A stretch of DNA of 6,307 nucleotides from Clostridiales bacterium UBA4653 (GCA_002405565.1 DHMB01000136.1:1-6307); one strand, 5' to 3'; counted from the first letter of the stretch, positions 1-6,307 are shown. A program made the numbers and translations. Notes: generated by a model not told the origin, from the letters alone.

Positions 1-3000
1 ACGACACGCACAAAGCCGACCTTAAGGAGCTTAAGCGACTTGTAAAAAAATACTGCTCGGATGATGAATACAAGGAGTTTTTTACAAGCGAGACCGGAGC
101 ATATTCTGCTTACTCGGCTTATTTCAAGTTCTCCGAGAAGAAAAAGGGGAAGAAGATTACCCGTGAAGATTTTTATAAGGCCGTAAAGAAGCTTATTGCA
201 AAAATAAAGGGGAGAATCGGCGAAGGAGACGACGCGGATCTGCCCATTGCGGACGGAGTGCTCAGCCGGATAGAAGCCGGTACGTATATGCCGAAACAAG
301 TAAACCCCGATAACCGTCTCATCCCTTATCAGCTTTATTATGCCGAACTTGATGCGATACTTTCAAACGCCGAAAAACGCTTTGCTTTTCTTTCCGAGCG
401 CGATTCGGACGGGCTTTCCGTATCGGACAAGATCAGATCAGTTTTCACATTCAGAATACCGTATTTTGTCGGCCCGCTCAAAAAGTCTCCCGGAAACAAA
501 CATGCGTGGATAGAGCGCAGGGCGGAGGGACGTATCCTTCCTTGGAACTTTGAAGAGATGGTCAATCTTGACGCGAGCGAAGACGGCTTTATCAAGCGCA
601 TGACAAATAAATGCACATACCTCCCCGGGGAGAATGTTCTGCCGAAGCAGTCGCTGCTTTACTGTAAATTTACCGTTCTCAACGAGATAAACAATATCAG
701 AATCGACGGAAAACCGATAAGCGTTGATCTGAAACAGCAGATATTCCGTGAACTTTTTGAAAAGGAAAAGAAGGTCACAAAGAAAAAACTTATTGATTTT
801 CTCGTGTCTGTCAAAAAGATTACAAAGGGAGAGGAGACGCGCATAAGCGGGCTCTGCGACGAGATAAAGTCATCATACAAGCCCTATATTGATTTTCGCA
901 GGCTCATTTCTGCCGGAATTCTTACGGTGGACGACGTCGACTGCATAATTGAAAGAATCACCTGCACGGAGGACACAGCAAGGCTTAAAAAATGGCTTCT
1001 GAAATGGTCGAAGGAAAACGGAAAGAATCTTTCCGATGACGATATAAAATATATATCGCAGAGGAAATATGCCGATTTCGGCAGGCTCTCGCGCAAACTT
1101 CTCAACGGTATTGAGGCGACCTGCACGGAAACGGGTGAGGTTGGCACCGTTATGCACTTTATGTGGAACACAAATGACAATCTGATGCAGATAATCGGCG
1201 GACGGGAATACGGTTTTGGAGCCCAGATTTCCGAAATCAGCAGAGAATATTTCTCCGGGCATCCGACAACTCTTGCCGAAAGGTTGGACGAGCTCGGCAT
1301 ATCAAACGCTGTCAAGCGTCCGGTCATGCGCACGCTTGACATAATAGCGGACGTTGTCAAAGCCGAAAAGTGCCCGCCAGAGAAGATATTTGTTGAAATG
1401 ACGCGCGGTGAGGACAAACGCATTGACTCGGACAAGCTCAGCAGAAGCAAGCGACTGCGCGAATTTTACAGCAAGATTGATTCCGAGGACACGGCGAGAC
1501 TCCTGAAAGAGCTTGACGCCATGGGCGACGAGGTCGACAGAAGACTGCAAAGCGAAAAGCTGTTCCTGTATTTCTGTCAGATGGGGAAGTGTGCATATTG
1601 CGGAAAGCCCCTTGATATTTCCGCCATCGGAACAAACGAATACAATGTCGACCATATCTGGCCGAGAGCATATATAAAGGATGACAGCGTCATTAACAAC
1701 AAAGTGCTTGTTCATTCCGAAGAAAACGGAAGAAAGACCGATACATATCCGATAGAGAGTGATATAAGAAGCAAAATGCGCGGATTCTGGGAAAAGCTCC
1801 GCGACGCAAAGCTCATAAGCGAGGAGAAGTTCCGCAGGCTGACGAGAGATCATGCATTTTCACCCGATGAACGCCTCGGCTTTATAAACCGTCAGATTGT
1901 CGAGACGGGACAGTCTACAAAGGCGGTTACGGAGATTTTACAGGAGCTCTATCCGGAAACGGAAATCGTTTTTGTCAAAGCGGGAAATGTCAGCGAGTTC
2001 AGACACGAATACGGAGAAATATGCAACTATGCACTTTTTGACCGCACACTTACGGACGCAGAGAAAAAGTCGAAATGCCTTGTGAAATCCAGAACCGCGA
2101 GCGACATTCATCATGCGCATGACGCATATCTGAACATTGTCGTCGGCAATCTGTTCCATGAAAAGTTCACAAGGAGATACTATCTTGACGCGCTGAATGA
2201 CTACTCTCCGAAAATGCATATACTGTTCGGGAGAAAATGCGTGATCGACGGAAACGTCATATGGAATCCCGAAAAGCATTTGCCGATTGTTGACAGAACA
2301 ATGGCAAATGTACATATTCATCTGACGAAATATCAGACGAGGCAGAAGGGCGGATTCTTTGACCAACAGCCGTTGCCTGCGGGATCGAGCGACAGTCTTG
2401 TCCCGCTCAAGGGAGGGCTTGATACAGCGAAATACGGCGGGTACAATAAGCCGACGGTCTCGTTCTACGTGCTCGCGAGGTACAGAATCAAGAAGAAATA
2501 TGAGCTGACGATCGTTCCCGTTGAGCTGCTTGTTGCAGATAAATATCTTTCCGACCAAGGCTATGCGGAAGAGCATATAAAAAAGAAGCTTCCTGCAAAT
2601 GCGGAGGACATATCGCTTCCGCTCGGTAGCAGAATAATCAAGGTGAATACCGTGTTTTCGCTTGACGGGTTTGAGGCGTGCATTTCCGGAACGTCAAGTG
2701 GTGGACGACAAATTGTTATGCGTTCTCTAATGACGCCGAGATATACGGCCGAACAGATCGCATATATCAAGAATCTGGACAATATCTCCGAGAAACGGAA
2801 GAAAAATCCCGAATATGTGATTGACGAAATGTTCTCCGGAATATCAAGGGAGAAGAATGTTGCGCTCTTCGTCGACCTTGTAAATATGATGAGCGGTAGC
2901 GTCTATTCAAAGCAACCGGGAGCAAAGCTGAGCGTTACAATCGATAAAAGAGAGGAATTTGAGGCTTTGAGCTTGGACGGACAGTATGAATGTCTTAAAA

Positions 3001-3200
3001 ATATGATTCTGTTCCTTAAAACAAATCGCGCCGGAACATGTAATATAGAGGCATTAGGCGGCAGCAAGAACGAAGGATTTATTCTTATGAGCGCAAGTCT
3101 GAGCAACTGGAAAAAGAATTATTCGGATGTCCGTATAATCGACAGGTCATCCTCGGGACTCTTCGGGCACCGCACGGGAAACCTTCTTGATCTGATATGA
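1..3200 (+). CDS. cas9: Cas9, type II-A RNA-guided DNA endonuclease (5' partial)
   Basis: Crystal-clear Cas9 homology by motif. The frame is open from the window edge (first whole codon at position 3) and about 1065 residues are visible. The first ones align with S. pyogenes Cas9 near residue 326, so roughly 325 residues with RuvC-I and the bridge helix are missing and the full protein would be near 1390 residues. REC landmarks are IPYQLYYAELDAIL, TFRIPYFVGPL and PWNFEEMV. Visible-fragment residue numbers: RuvC-II has VEMTRGED with catalytic Glu465 (codon at 1395); HNH has YNVDHIWPRA with Asp550-His551 (1650-1655) and Asn575; RuvC-III has HHAHDAYLN with Asp707 (2121). The PAM-interacting domain starts near KYGGYNKPTVSF, residue 810. 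With tracrRNA and crRNA, the family cuts both strands of target DNA and also helps choose PAM-adjacent spacers. Oddities are a lone CxxC in HNH and no RxR pair near the C terminus. The stop overlaps cas1 by 4 bases. No frameshift is seen. Confidence 0.98.
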   Translation, partial: DTHKADLKELKRLVKKYCSDDEYKEFFTSETGAYSAYSAYFKFSEKKKGKKITREDFYKAVKKLIAKIKGRIGEGDDADLPIADGVLSRIEAGTYMPKQVNPDNRLIPYQLYYAELDAILSNAEKRFAFLSERDSDGLSVSDKIRSVFTFRIPYFVGPLKKSPGNKHAWIERRAEGRILPWNFEEMVNLDASEDGFIKRMTNKCTYLPGENVLPKQSLLYCKFTVLNEINNIRIDGKPISVDLKQQIFRELFEKEKKVTKKKLIDFLVSVKKITKGEETRISGLCDEIKSSYKPYIDFRRLISAGILTVDDVDCIIERITCTEDTARLKKWLLKWSKENGKNLSDDDIKYISQRKYADFGRLSRKLLNGIEATCTETGEVGTVMHFMWNTNDNLMQIIGGREYGFGAQISEISREYFSGHPTTLAERLDELGISNAVKRPVMRTLDIIADVVKAEKCPPEKIFVEMTRGEDKRIDSDKLSRSKRLREFYSKIDSEDTARLLKELDAMGDEVDRRLQSEKLFLYFCQMGKCAYCGKPLDISAIGTNEYNVDHIWPRAYIKDDSVINNKVLVHSEENGRKTDTYPIESDIRSKMRGFWEKLRDAKLISEEKFRRLTRDHAFSPDERLGFINRQIVETGQSTKAVTEILQELYPETEIVFVKAGNVSEFRHEYGEICNYALFDRTLTDAEKKSKCLVKSRTASDIHHAHDAYLNIVVGNLFHEKFTRRYYLDALNDYSPKMHILFGRKCVIDGNVIWNPEKHLPIVDRTMANVHIHLTKYQTRQKGGFFDQQPLPAGSSDSLVPLKGGLDTAKYGGYNKPTVSFYVLARYRIKKKYELTIVPVELLVADKYLSDQGYAEEHIKKKLPANAEDISLPLGSRIIKVNTVFSLDGFEACISGTSSGGRQIVMRSLMTPRYTAEQIAYIKNLDNISEKRKKNPEYVIDEMFSGISREKNVALFVDLVNMMSGSVYSKQPGAKLSVTIDKREEFEALSLDGQYECLKNMILFLKTNRAGTCNIEALGGSKNEGFILMSASLSNWKKNYSDVRIIDRSSSGLFGHRTGNLLDLI

Positions 3201-4066
3201 GCTGGAGGACAGTGCTGATCTCAAACAGGTGCAAGCTCGATTATTCCATGGGATACATGGTTATCCGCGGAGAAGAAACGGCAAGGATATTTATCGATGA
3301 AATAGCTGTTCTGATGATAGAAAATCCTGCCGTTTCAATGACGGGTTGCCTGCTCTCCGAGCTTACGGAGAAAAAAGTCCGGATAATATTCTGCGATGAA
3401 AAGAGAAGTCCCTATGCGGAGCTTCAGCCGTACAGCGGTTGTCACAACGCGTCACTGAAAATCAGACAGCAGATGGGATGGACGCAGGAGCAGAAAACAG
3501 AGGTTTGGACGGCGATAGTGCTTGAAAAGATATGCAATCAGGCAAAAACGCTTGTTGAAAACAATCATGAAGGCGAAGCCGCCATGCTGACGGGATATAT
3601 GCGGGAGCTTGTTCCAGGCGATGTGACTAACAGGGAAGGTCATGCCGCAAAGGTGTATTTTAATGCGCTTTTCGGCAAGAGCTTTTCCCGCGGACAGGAA
3701 AACCCGATAAATGCCGCTTTGAATTACGGTTACGGTCTTATTCTTTCGGCATTTAACCGCGAGGTTACTCTCTGCGGGTATCTTCCGCACATAGGTCTTT
3801 GTCATGACAATATGTTCAATCCGTATAACCTGTCGTGCGATATGATGGAGCCGTTCCGCGCCATAGTTGACAGAAAGGTGATTGATATTGCGCCGGTCGA
3901 ATTCGGCAAGAAAGAAAAGCTGGAGCTACTCGGAATTCTTCATTCCCCCGTCCGCATAGCGGGGGCGGAGCAGACAGTCATGAACGCCGTGAAGCTATAT
4001 TCGCGAAGCGTATTTGAAGCGATAGAACTGTCGGACGCGGACAGGATAAATTTCATTGAATTATGA
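3197..4066 (+). CDS. cas1: Cas1, CRISPR integrase (type II-A)
   Basis: Encodes 289 residues, the usual size for type II Cas1. Cas1 is the metal-dependent integrase that, in a complex with Cas2, joins new spacers at the leader-repeat junction. The metal-binding triad is visible: Glu147 in NREGHAAKVYF (codon at 3635), His203 in GLCHDN (3803) and Glu218 in LSCDMMEPFR (3848). These match Glu149, His205 and Glu220 of S. pyogenes Cas1 with a constant offset of two. The N terminus MSWRTVLISNRCKLDY fits the conserved type II-A opening, which fixes the start at 3197. That ATG overlaps the cas9 stop as ATGA. No good Shine-Dalgarno precedes it, so expression probably relies on coupling to cas9 translation. 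It is intact, with no missing key residue. Confidence 0.98.
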   Translation: MSWRTVLISNRCKLDYSMGYMVIRGEETARIFIDEIAVLMIENPAVSMTGCLLSELTEKKVRIIFCDEKRSPYAELQPYSGCHNASLKIRQQMGWTQEQKTEVWTAIVLEKICNQAKTLVENNHEGEAAMLTGYMRELVPGDVTNREGHAAKVYFNALFGKSFSRGQENPINAALNYGYGLILSAFNREVTLCGYLPHIGLCHDNMFNPYNLSCDMMEPFRAIVDRKVIDIAPVEFGKKEKLELLGILHSPVRIAGAEQTVMNAVKLYSRSVFEAIELSDADRINFIEL

Positions 4067-4383
4067 GTTACAGATTTATGAGAATGATTGTATTTTTCGA
4101 TTTGCCGACGGATACCGAGCCTGCACGCAGGGAATACCGTCGTTTTCGCAGGATGCTCATAAAGAACGGATTTCTTATGATGCAGGAATCGGTTTACTGT
4201 CGTATGGTTCTGAATGCAACCGTTGAAAAATCCGTCGCCGAAACTATAAAGCGCGAAAAACCGTCGGCAGGGATAGTTCAGCTTCTGACGGTTACGGAAA
4301 AGCAATTTGCGGCAATGACATACATAACGGGAAAATATGTAACGGATGTTGTCGACAGTGACGAAAAGGTGGTGATACTTTGA
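4063..4383 (+). CDS. cas2: Cas2, structural partner of Cas1 (type II-A)
   Basis: Encodes 106 residues with the ferredoxin-like Cas2 pattern. The first strand MRMIVFFDLPTDT carries the conserved Asp13 (codon at 4099). ARREYRRFRRMLIKNGF forms the following helix, MMQESVYCRM the second strand, and LLTVTEKQF a motif shared with streptococcal Cas2. In the family, a Cas2 dimer bridges two Cas1 dimers to hold the prespacer during integration; the Asp-dependent nuclease activity reported for some Cas2 proteins is not needed for that. The start at 4063 is preferred over in-frame ATGs at 4078 and 4084 because MSYRFMRM closely matches the S. pyogenes Cas2 N terminus and creates the same ATGA overlap seen at the previous junction. 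The stop overlaps the csn2 start as TTGA. Confidence 0.97.
   Translation: MSYRFMRMIVFFDLPTDTEPARREYRRFRRMLIKNGFLMMQESVYCRMVLNATVEKSVAETIKREKPSAGIVQLLTVTEKQFAAMTYITGKYVTDVVDSDEKVVIL
4366..4374 (+). promoter_or_regulatory. Ribosome binding site that fixes the TTG start of csn2
   Basis: AAGGTGGTG differs by one base from an ideal AAGGAGGTG Shine-Dalgarno and ends 5 bases before TTG at 4380. It lies inside the last codons of cas2. This is the only strong ribosome binding site at the three gene junctions; the cas1 and cas2 starts have none comparable. csn2 may therefore be translated partly on its own despite the weak start codon. Confidence 0.75.
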
Positions 4384-5045
4384 AAATAGCCTGTCCGTAT
4401 TTCAATTCGCTTATAGAGATAAACGAAGGTGTGCCGTTTTCTCTGATAATCGAAAATCAGCCTTTGTTCCGTCGCTTTGCGGAGGATATACATTCTCAAC
4501 TTTCGGGGAGTGACGGTGATACTGTTCTTTCGGTTGACAATACTCCCGTGGCAATGAATAAATACACCGATATTCTGGAGAGCTTTGCTCCTTTTGACAT
4601 AAACTCAAAGACTATGCTCTCCGGAATATCGACTGCGATTGAAAAAGTTTCTGTCGACGAAAATCATTATATTGAGACGTCGCGCCTGATTGCCGAAACG
4701 GAAAAATATATTTCAGAGCTCAGCTTTTCGCTGCCGGTGACAATCGAATGCAGAAAGCTGAATATAGGAGCGATAATCAAGGCGGCGTCTGTTGCGATAG
4801 CGGATGATTTTGAAAACGTAATTGAAAAGATTATTTCATATATGTCGCTTATCCTTGACTTAAGCGGCAAAAAGCTTTTCATAACACTGAATATGAGGTC
4901 ATATTTCAGCGACGAAGAAATTGAAGGATTTATCGGCGAAATAAAAAAGAAACAGCTTTGCGTCCTTATGCTTGAAAATTGCGCAAGAAAGAAAATTAAT
5001 GGGATGGAACAGCTTATAATAGACTCCGATTTATGCGAATTCTGA
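4380..5045 (+). CDS. csn2: Csn2, type II-A spacer-acquisition protein
   Basis: Encodes 221 residues, the typical length of the short Csn2 family. Family members form a calcium-binding tetrameric ring around double-stranded DNA ends and are required for acquiring spacers, not for interference. Visible family features are the N-terminal beta region with PFSLIIEN (19-26), FDINSKTML (72-80, like FDVNSSTIL in S. pyogenes Csn2), a charged helical middle, and the C-terminal core GKKLFITLN (163-171) followed by CVLMLEN (194-200). No intact Walker A motif is seen, as expected for this degenerate P-loop fold. The start is TTG, overlapping the cas2 stop as TTGA; the next in-frame ATG (4554) would remove the conserved N terminus. 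A strong ribosome binding site supports TTG. It is the last gene of the operon, directly before the leader. Confidence 0.95.
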   Translation: MKIACPYFNSLIEINEGVPFSLIIENQPLFRRFAEDIHSQLSGSDGDTVLSVDNTPVAMNKYTDILESFAPFDINSKTMLSGISTAIEKVSVDENHYIETSRLIAETEKYISELSFSLPVTIECRKLNIGAIIKAASVAIADDFENVIEKIISYMSLILDLSGKKLFITLNMRSYFSDEEIEGFIGEIKKKQLCVLMLENCARKKINGMEQLIIDSDLCEF

Positions 5046-5059
5046 GACTGAATTTGACA

Positions 5060-5085
5060 AAAATGCTTGATTTTCTTAGCATTTT
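5060..5085. terminator. AT-rich hairpin, possible weak terminator after csn2
   Basis: AAAATGCT (5060-5067) and AGCATTTT (5078-5085) are perfect inverted repeats, giving an 8-bp stem and a 10-base loop, 14 bases after the csn2 stop. The A and T runs at the two ends make it look like a two-way intrinsic terminator. However, only two of the eight pairs are G-C, and no long T run continues beyond the stem on the + strand. It overlaps the candidate array promoter, so it might instead be a protein-binding site. Confidence 0.35.
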
Positions 5086-5095
5086 ATGATATAAA
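5067..5095 (+). promoter_or_regulatory. Candidate promoter for the CRISPR array
   Basis: A -35-like TTGATT (5067-5072) is separated by 17 bases from a -10-like TATAAA (5090-5095), which predicts a transcript start near 5102 and rightward pre-crRNA. Alternatives are the perfect -35 TTGACA (5054-5059) with the poorer -10 TAGCAT (5077-5082), also at 17 bases, and TATGAT (5085-5090), which lacks a well-spaced -35. The AT-rich context makes chance matches likely, so the exact start is uncertain, but a rightward promoter in this region is expected. Confidence 0.45.
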
Positions 5096-5108
5096 ATGAT
5101 TGAGGTTT

Positions 5109-5130
5109 GTTTTGCCCTATATGCGTACAC
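5109..5130 (+). other. Degenerate anti-repeat-like segment in the leader
   Basis: Compared with the reverse complement of the CRISPR repeat, this stretch keeps in order GTTTT (5109-5113), CCCTATA (5115-5121) and TACAC (5126-5130). There is a 3-base deletion between the first two blocks, and four substituted bases between the last two at exactly the native spacing. CTCAAAT (5155-5161) could continue the match to the repeat's 5' end after a 24-base insertion. RNA from the + strand could therefore pair with crRNA repeats. It is not a normal tracrRNA, because the array begins where the nexus and tail hairpins should be. Coincidence is not excluded. Confidence 0.3.
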
Positions 5131-5131
5131 G

Positions 5132-5148
5132 TGCCGTCCGTAGCGGCA
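5132..5148. other. GC-rich hairpin in the leader
   Basis: TGCCG (5132-5136) and CGGCA (5144-5148) form a 5-bp inverted repeat around a 7-base loop, in the middle of the leader and 18 bases before the first repeat. No T run follows, so it is not a terminator. It may be a structural element of the leader RNA or DNA, or a binding site for a host factor; nothing in the sequence decides between these. Confidence 0.4.
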
Positions 5149-5166
5149 TTTGAGCTCAAATTTGAG
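5148..5166. promoter_or_regulatory. Leader-anchor sequence with interlocking palindromes
   Basis: ATTTGAG (5160-5166) abuts repeat 1 and is identical to the leader-anchoring sequence known to be needed for spacer integration in streptococcal type II-A systems. A second ATTTGAG lies at 5148-5154, and a third TTTGAG falls inside repeat 1 (5168-5173). Between them, CTCAAAT (5155-5161) is the inverse. Two overlapping perfect palindromes result: 5148-5161 (14 bp, centred on GAGCTC) and 5155-5166 (12 bp). They could serve as a symmetric recognition site for the Cas1-Cas2-Csn2-Cas9 acquisition complex; that role is inferred. Confidence 0.75.
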
Positions 5167-6307
5167 GTTTGAGAGTAGTGTAATTTTATAGGGTACTAAA
5201 ACCGACATTGCGTACAATTTATCAACCGTTAGTTTGAGAGTAGTGTAATTTTATAGGGTACTAAAACCGTAATGTCATTGAAAAGCACTTCTTCAAGGTT
5301 TGAGAGTAGTGTAATTTTATAGGGTACTAAAACCTCTGGACAACCGAGAGCTATTGCCGTAGGTTTGAGAGTAGTGTAATTTTATAGGGTACTAAAACTT
5401 TTCCACGGCTCGACCTCTTGCGCATAAAGTTTGAGAGTAGTGTAATTTTATAGGGTACTAAAACAAACCTATTGACAAATTTAGAACATTGTGAGTTTGA
5501 GAGTAGTGTAATTTTATAGGGTACTAAAACCGCTTTGCGGCGTTGTTGCCGCCGTCGTTCGTTTGAGAGTAGTGTAATTTTATAGGGTACTAAAACATTT
5601 CAGCGAGCTTGACCGCTTCTTTCAACGGTTTGAGAGTAGTGTAATTTTATAGGGTACTAAAACTTCAATTCCTTCAATTTCATCGTATTCCTCCGTTTGA
5701 GAGTAGTGTAATTTTATAGGGTACTAAAACCGTATCTTGTTATGCGAGGGTTCAGCCCTCGTTTGAGAGTAGTGTAATTTTATAGGGTACTAAAACACAA
5801 ACAGCCAAGCAAAAATATTTGTTGGAGTTTGAGAGTAGTGTAATTTTATAGGGTACTAAAACTATTCTTGCCTCTGCTTGTTCTCTGACCGGTTTGAGAG
5901 TAGTGTAATTTTATAGGGTACTAAAACTTTCGTCGTGTTTGTCTTTATATCGGTCTAGTTTGAGAGTAGTGTAATTTTATAGGGTACTAAAACTTGGCAA
6001 ATGAAATGATTAAACAATATGGTGTTTGAGAGTAGTGTAATTTTATAGGGTACTAAAACCTTACCTCCTCATATTACTTCTCCGTTTATGTTTGAGAGTA
6101 GTGTAATTTTATAGGGTACTAAAACTTATATAATAACTCAATAAAGCGTTATAAGTTTGAGAGTAGTGTAATTTTATAGGGTACTAAAACGTGTGTATTC
6201 TGATTCTGACTTTCTGTGCGTTTGAGAGTAGTGTAATTTTATAGGGTACTAAAACAAAGAAGAATTTAATGAACTTTCACCTTTGGTTTGAGAGTAGTGT
6301 AATTTTA
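5167..6307 (+). CRISPR. Type II-A CRISPR array, 17 full repeats plus a partial 18th
   Basis: The 36-base repeat begins GTTTGAGAGTAG and ends GGGTACTAAAAC. All 17 full copies read identically, and 22 bases of the 18th are visible before the window ends. Repeats start at 5167, 5232, 5298, 5363, 5429, 5495, 5561, 5628, 5695, 5761, 5827, 5892, 5958, 6024, 6090, 6155, 6220 and 6286. The 17 spacers are all different: ten of 30 bases, five of 29 (spacers 1, 3, 11, 15, 16) and two of 31 (spacers 7 and 8). Length and repeat ends are typical of type II-A. The leader end, with the newest spacers, is on the left. The array is transcribed rightward, and each repeat would pair with tracrRNA for RNase III processing. 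No decayed terminal repeat is visible, so the older end lies outside the window. Confidence 0.99.

Larger units (their letters stand above)
5046..5166 (+). promoter_or_regulatory. CRISPR leader
   Basis: This is the 121-base non-coding stretch between the csn2 stop and the first repeat. It is the leader by position. The repeats read 5' GTTTGAGAG to 3' CTAAAAC, the usual type II-A sense orientation, which places the leader on this side. It ends in the type II-A anchor ATTTGAG. The first half is AT-rich with promoter-like elements. The second half (about 5110-5160) is more GC-rich and structured. In known type II-A systems the last bases of the leader direct Cas1-Cas2 to insert new spacers here, and the leader also drives array transcription. 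Confidence 0.88.

Noticed and set aside
258..260. GTG as the start codon of the cas9 reading frame
   Set aside because: The frame is open to position 3, and the upstream residues (DLKELKRLVKKY, ITREDFYKAVKK) match Cas9 REC sequence. The gene starts outside the window.
880..890. GCCCTATAT in cas9 resembling part of the anti-repeat
   Set aside because: It is an isolated short match encoding conserved-looking Pro-Tyr-Ile with no flanking complementarity to the repeat. It shows that such short matches occur by chance.
884..2576. Long minus-strand reading frames inside cas9 (for example 884-1450, 1302-1853, 1938-2576)
   Set aside because: They lie wholly opposite a strongly conserved gene, overlap each other, and their translations show no recognisable domain. 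They are frame shadows.
4078..4086. Later ATG starts for cas2 (4078 or 4084)
   Set aside because: MSYRFMRM matches the S. pyogenes Cas2 N terminus, and the ATG at 4063 gives the same overlap as the neighbouring junction.
5046..5166. A complete tracrRNA in the leader
   Set aside because: The anti-repeat-like match is degenerate, and the array begins where the nexus, tail hairpins and terminator would be needed. Only the partial similarity is reported.
5014..5217. Minus-strand reading frame of 67 codons across the leader and repeat 1
   Set aside because: It spans the csn2 end, the leader and repeat 1, with no family resemblance. It is a chance open frame in AT-rich sequence.
5731..5760. Inverted repeat CGAGGG / CCCTCG in spacer 9 as a regulatory hairpin or tRNA arm
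   Set aside because: It lies within a spacer (its last base in repeat 10), so the structure most likely reflects the invader DNA it came from. The loop does not fit a tRNA T-arm.
5203..6285. Self-targeting spacers against the cas genes or leader
   Set aside because: Reading the spacers against the rest of the window by eye showed no long match on either strand. The rest of the genome cannot be checked.

Overview
The window holds the 3' part of a type II-A CRISPR-Cas locus, all on the + strand: a 5'-truncated cas9, then cas1, cas2 and csn2, a 121-base leader, and a CRISPR array that runs off the right edge. Csn2 and the gene order cas9-cas1-cas2-csn2 define subtype II-A. The organism is most likely a member of the Bacillota, probably a clostridial anaerobe. 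This is inferred from the subtype, the TTG start with a strong purine-rich ribosome binding site, and the Cas9 and Csn2 sequence character. Genus cannot be fixed from this window.

Layout: positions 1-3200 encode about 1065 residues of Cas9, from the REC lobe through RuvC-II, HNH, RuvC-III and the PAM-interacting domain to the natural stop. About 325 N-terminal residues (RuvC-I, bridge helix, early REC) lie upstream. cas1 (3197-4066), cas2 (4063-4383) and csn2 (4380-5045) follow, each overlapping its predecessor by exactly 4 bases (ATGA, ATGA, TTGA). That indicates one translationally coupled operon. Positions 5046-5166 form the leader, with a candidate promoter, an AT-rich hairpin, a GC-rich hairpin and the type II-A leader-anchor sequence ATTTGAG directly against the first repeat. 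From 5167 there are 17 perfect 36-base repeats and 17 spacers of 29-31 bases, plus 22 bases of an 18th repeat.

How it works (established for the family): Cas1, Cas2, Csn2 and Cas9 together acquire spacers at the leader end. The array is transcribed rightward, paired with tracrRNA, cut by RNase III and loaded into Cas9 for DNA cleavage. All visible catalytic residues of Cas9, Cas1 and Cas2 are present, the genes are unbroken and the repeats are identical, so the system looks functional.

The system itself is of a known class. The least explained part is the leader. It carries interlocking palindromes built from the anchor sequence, a 10-base copy of the leader-repeat junction 62 bases upstream, and a stretch resembling a degenerate anti-repeat. 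No complete tracrRNA was found; it probably lies upstream of the window.
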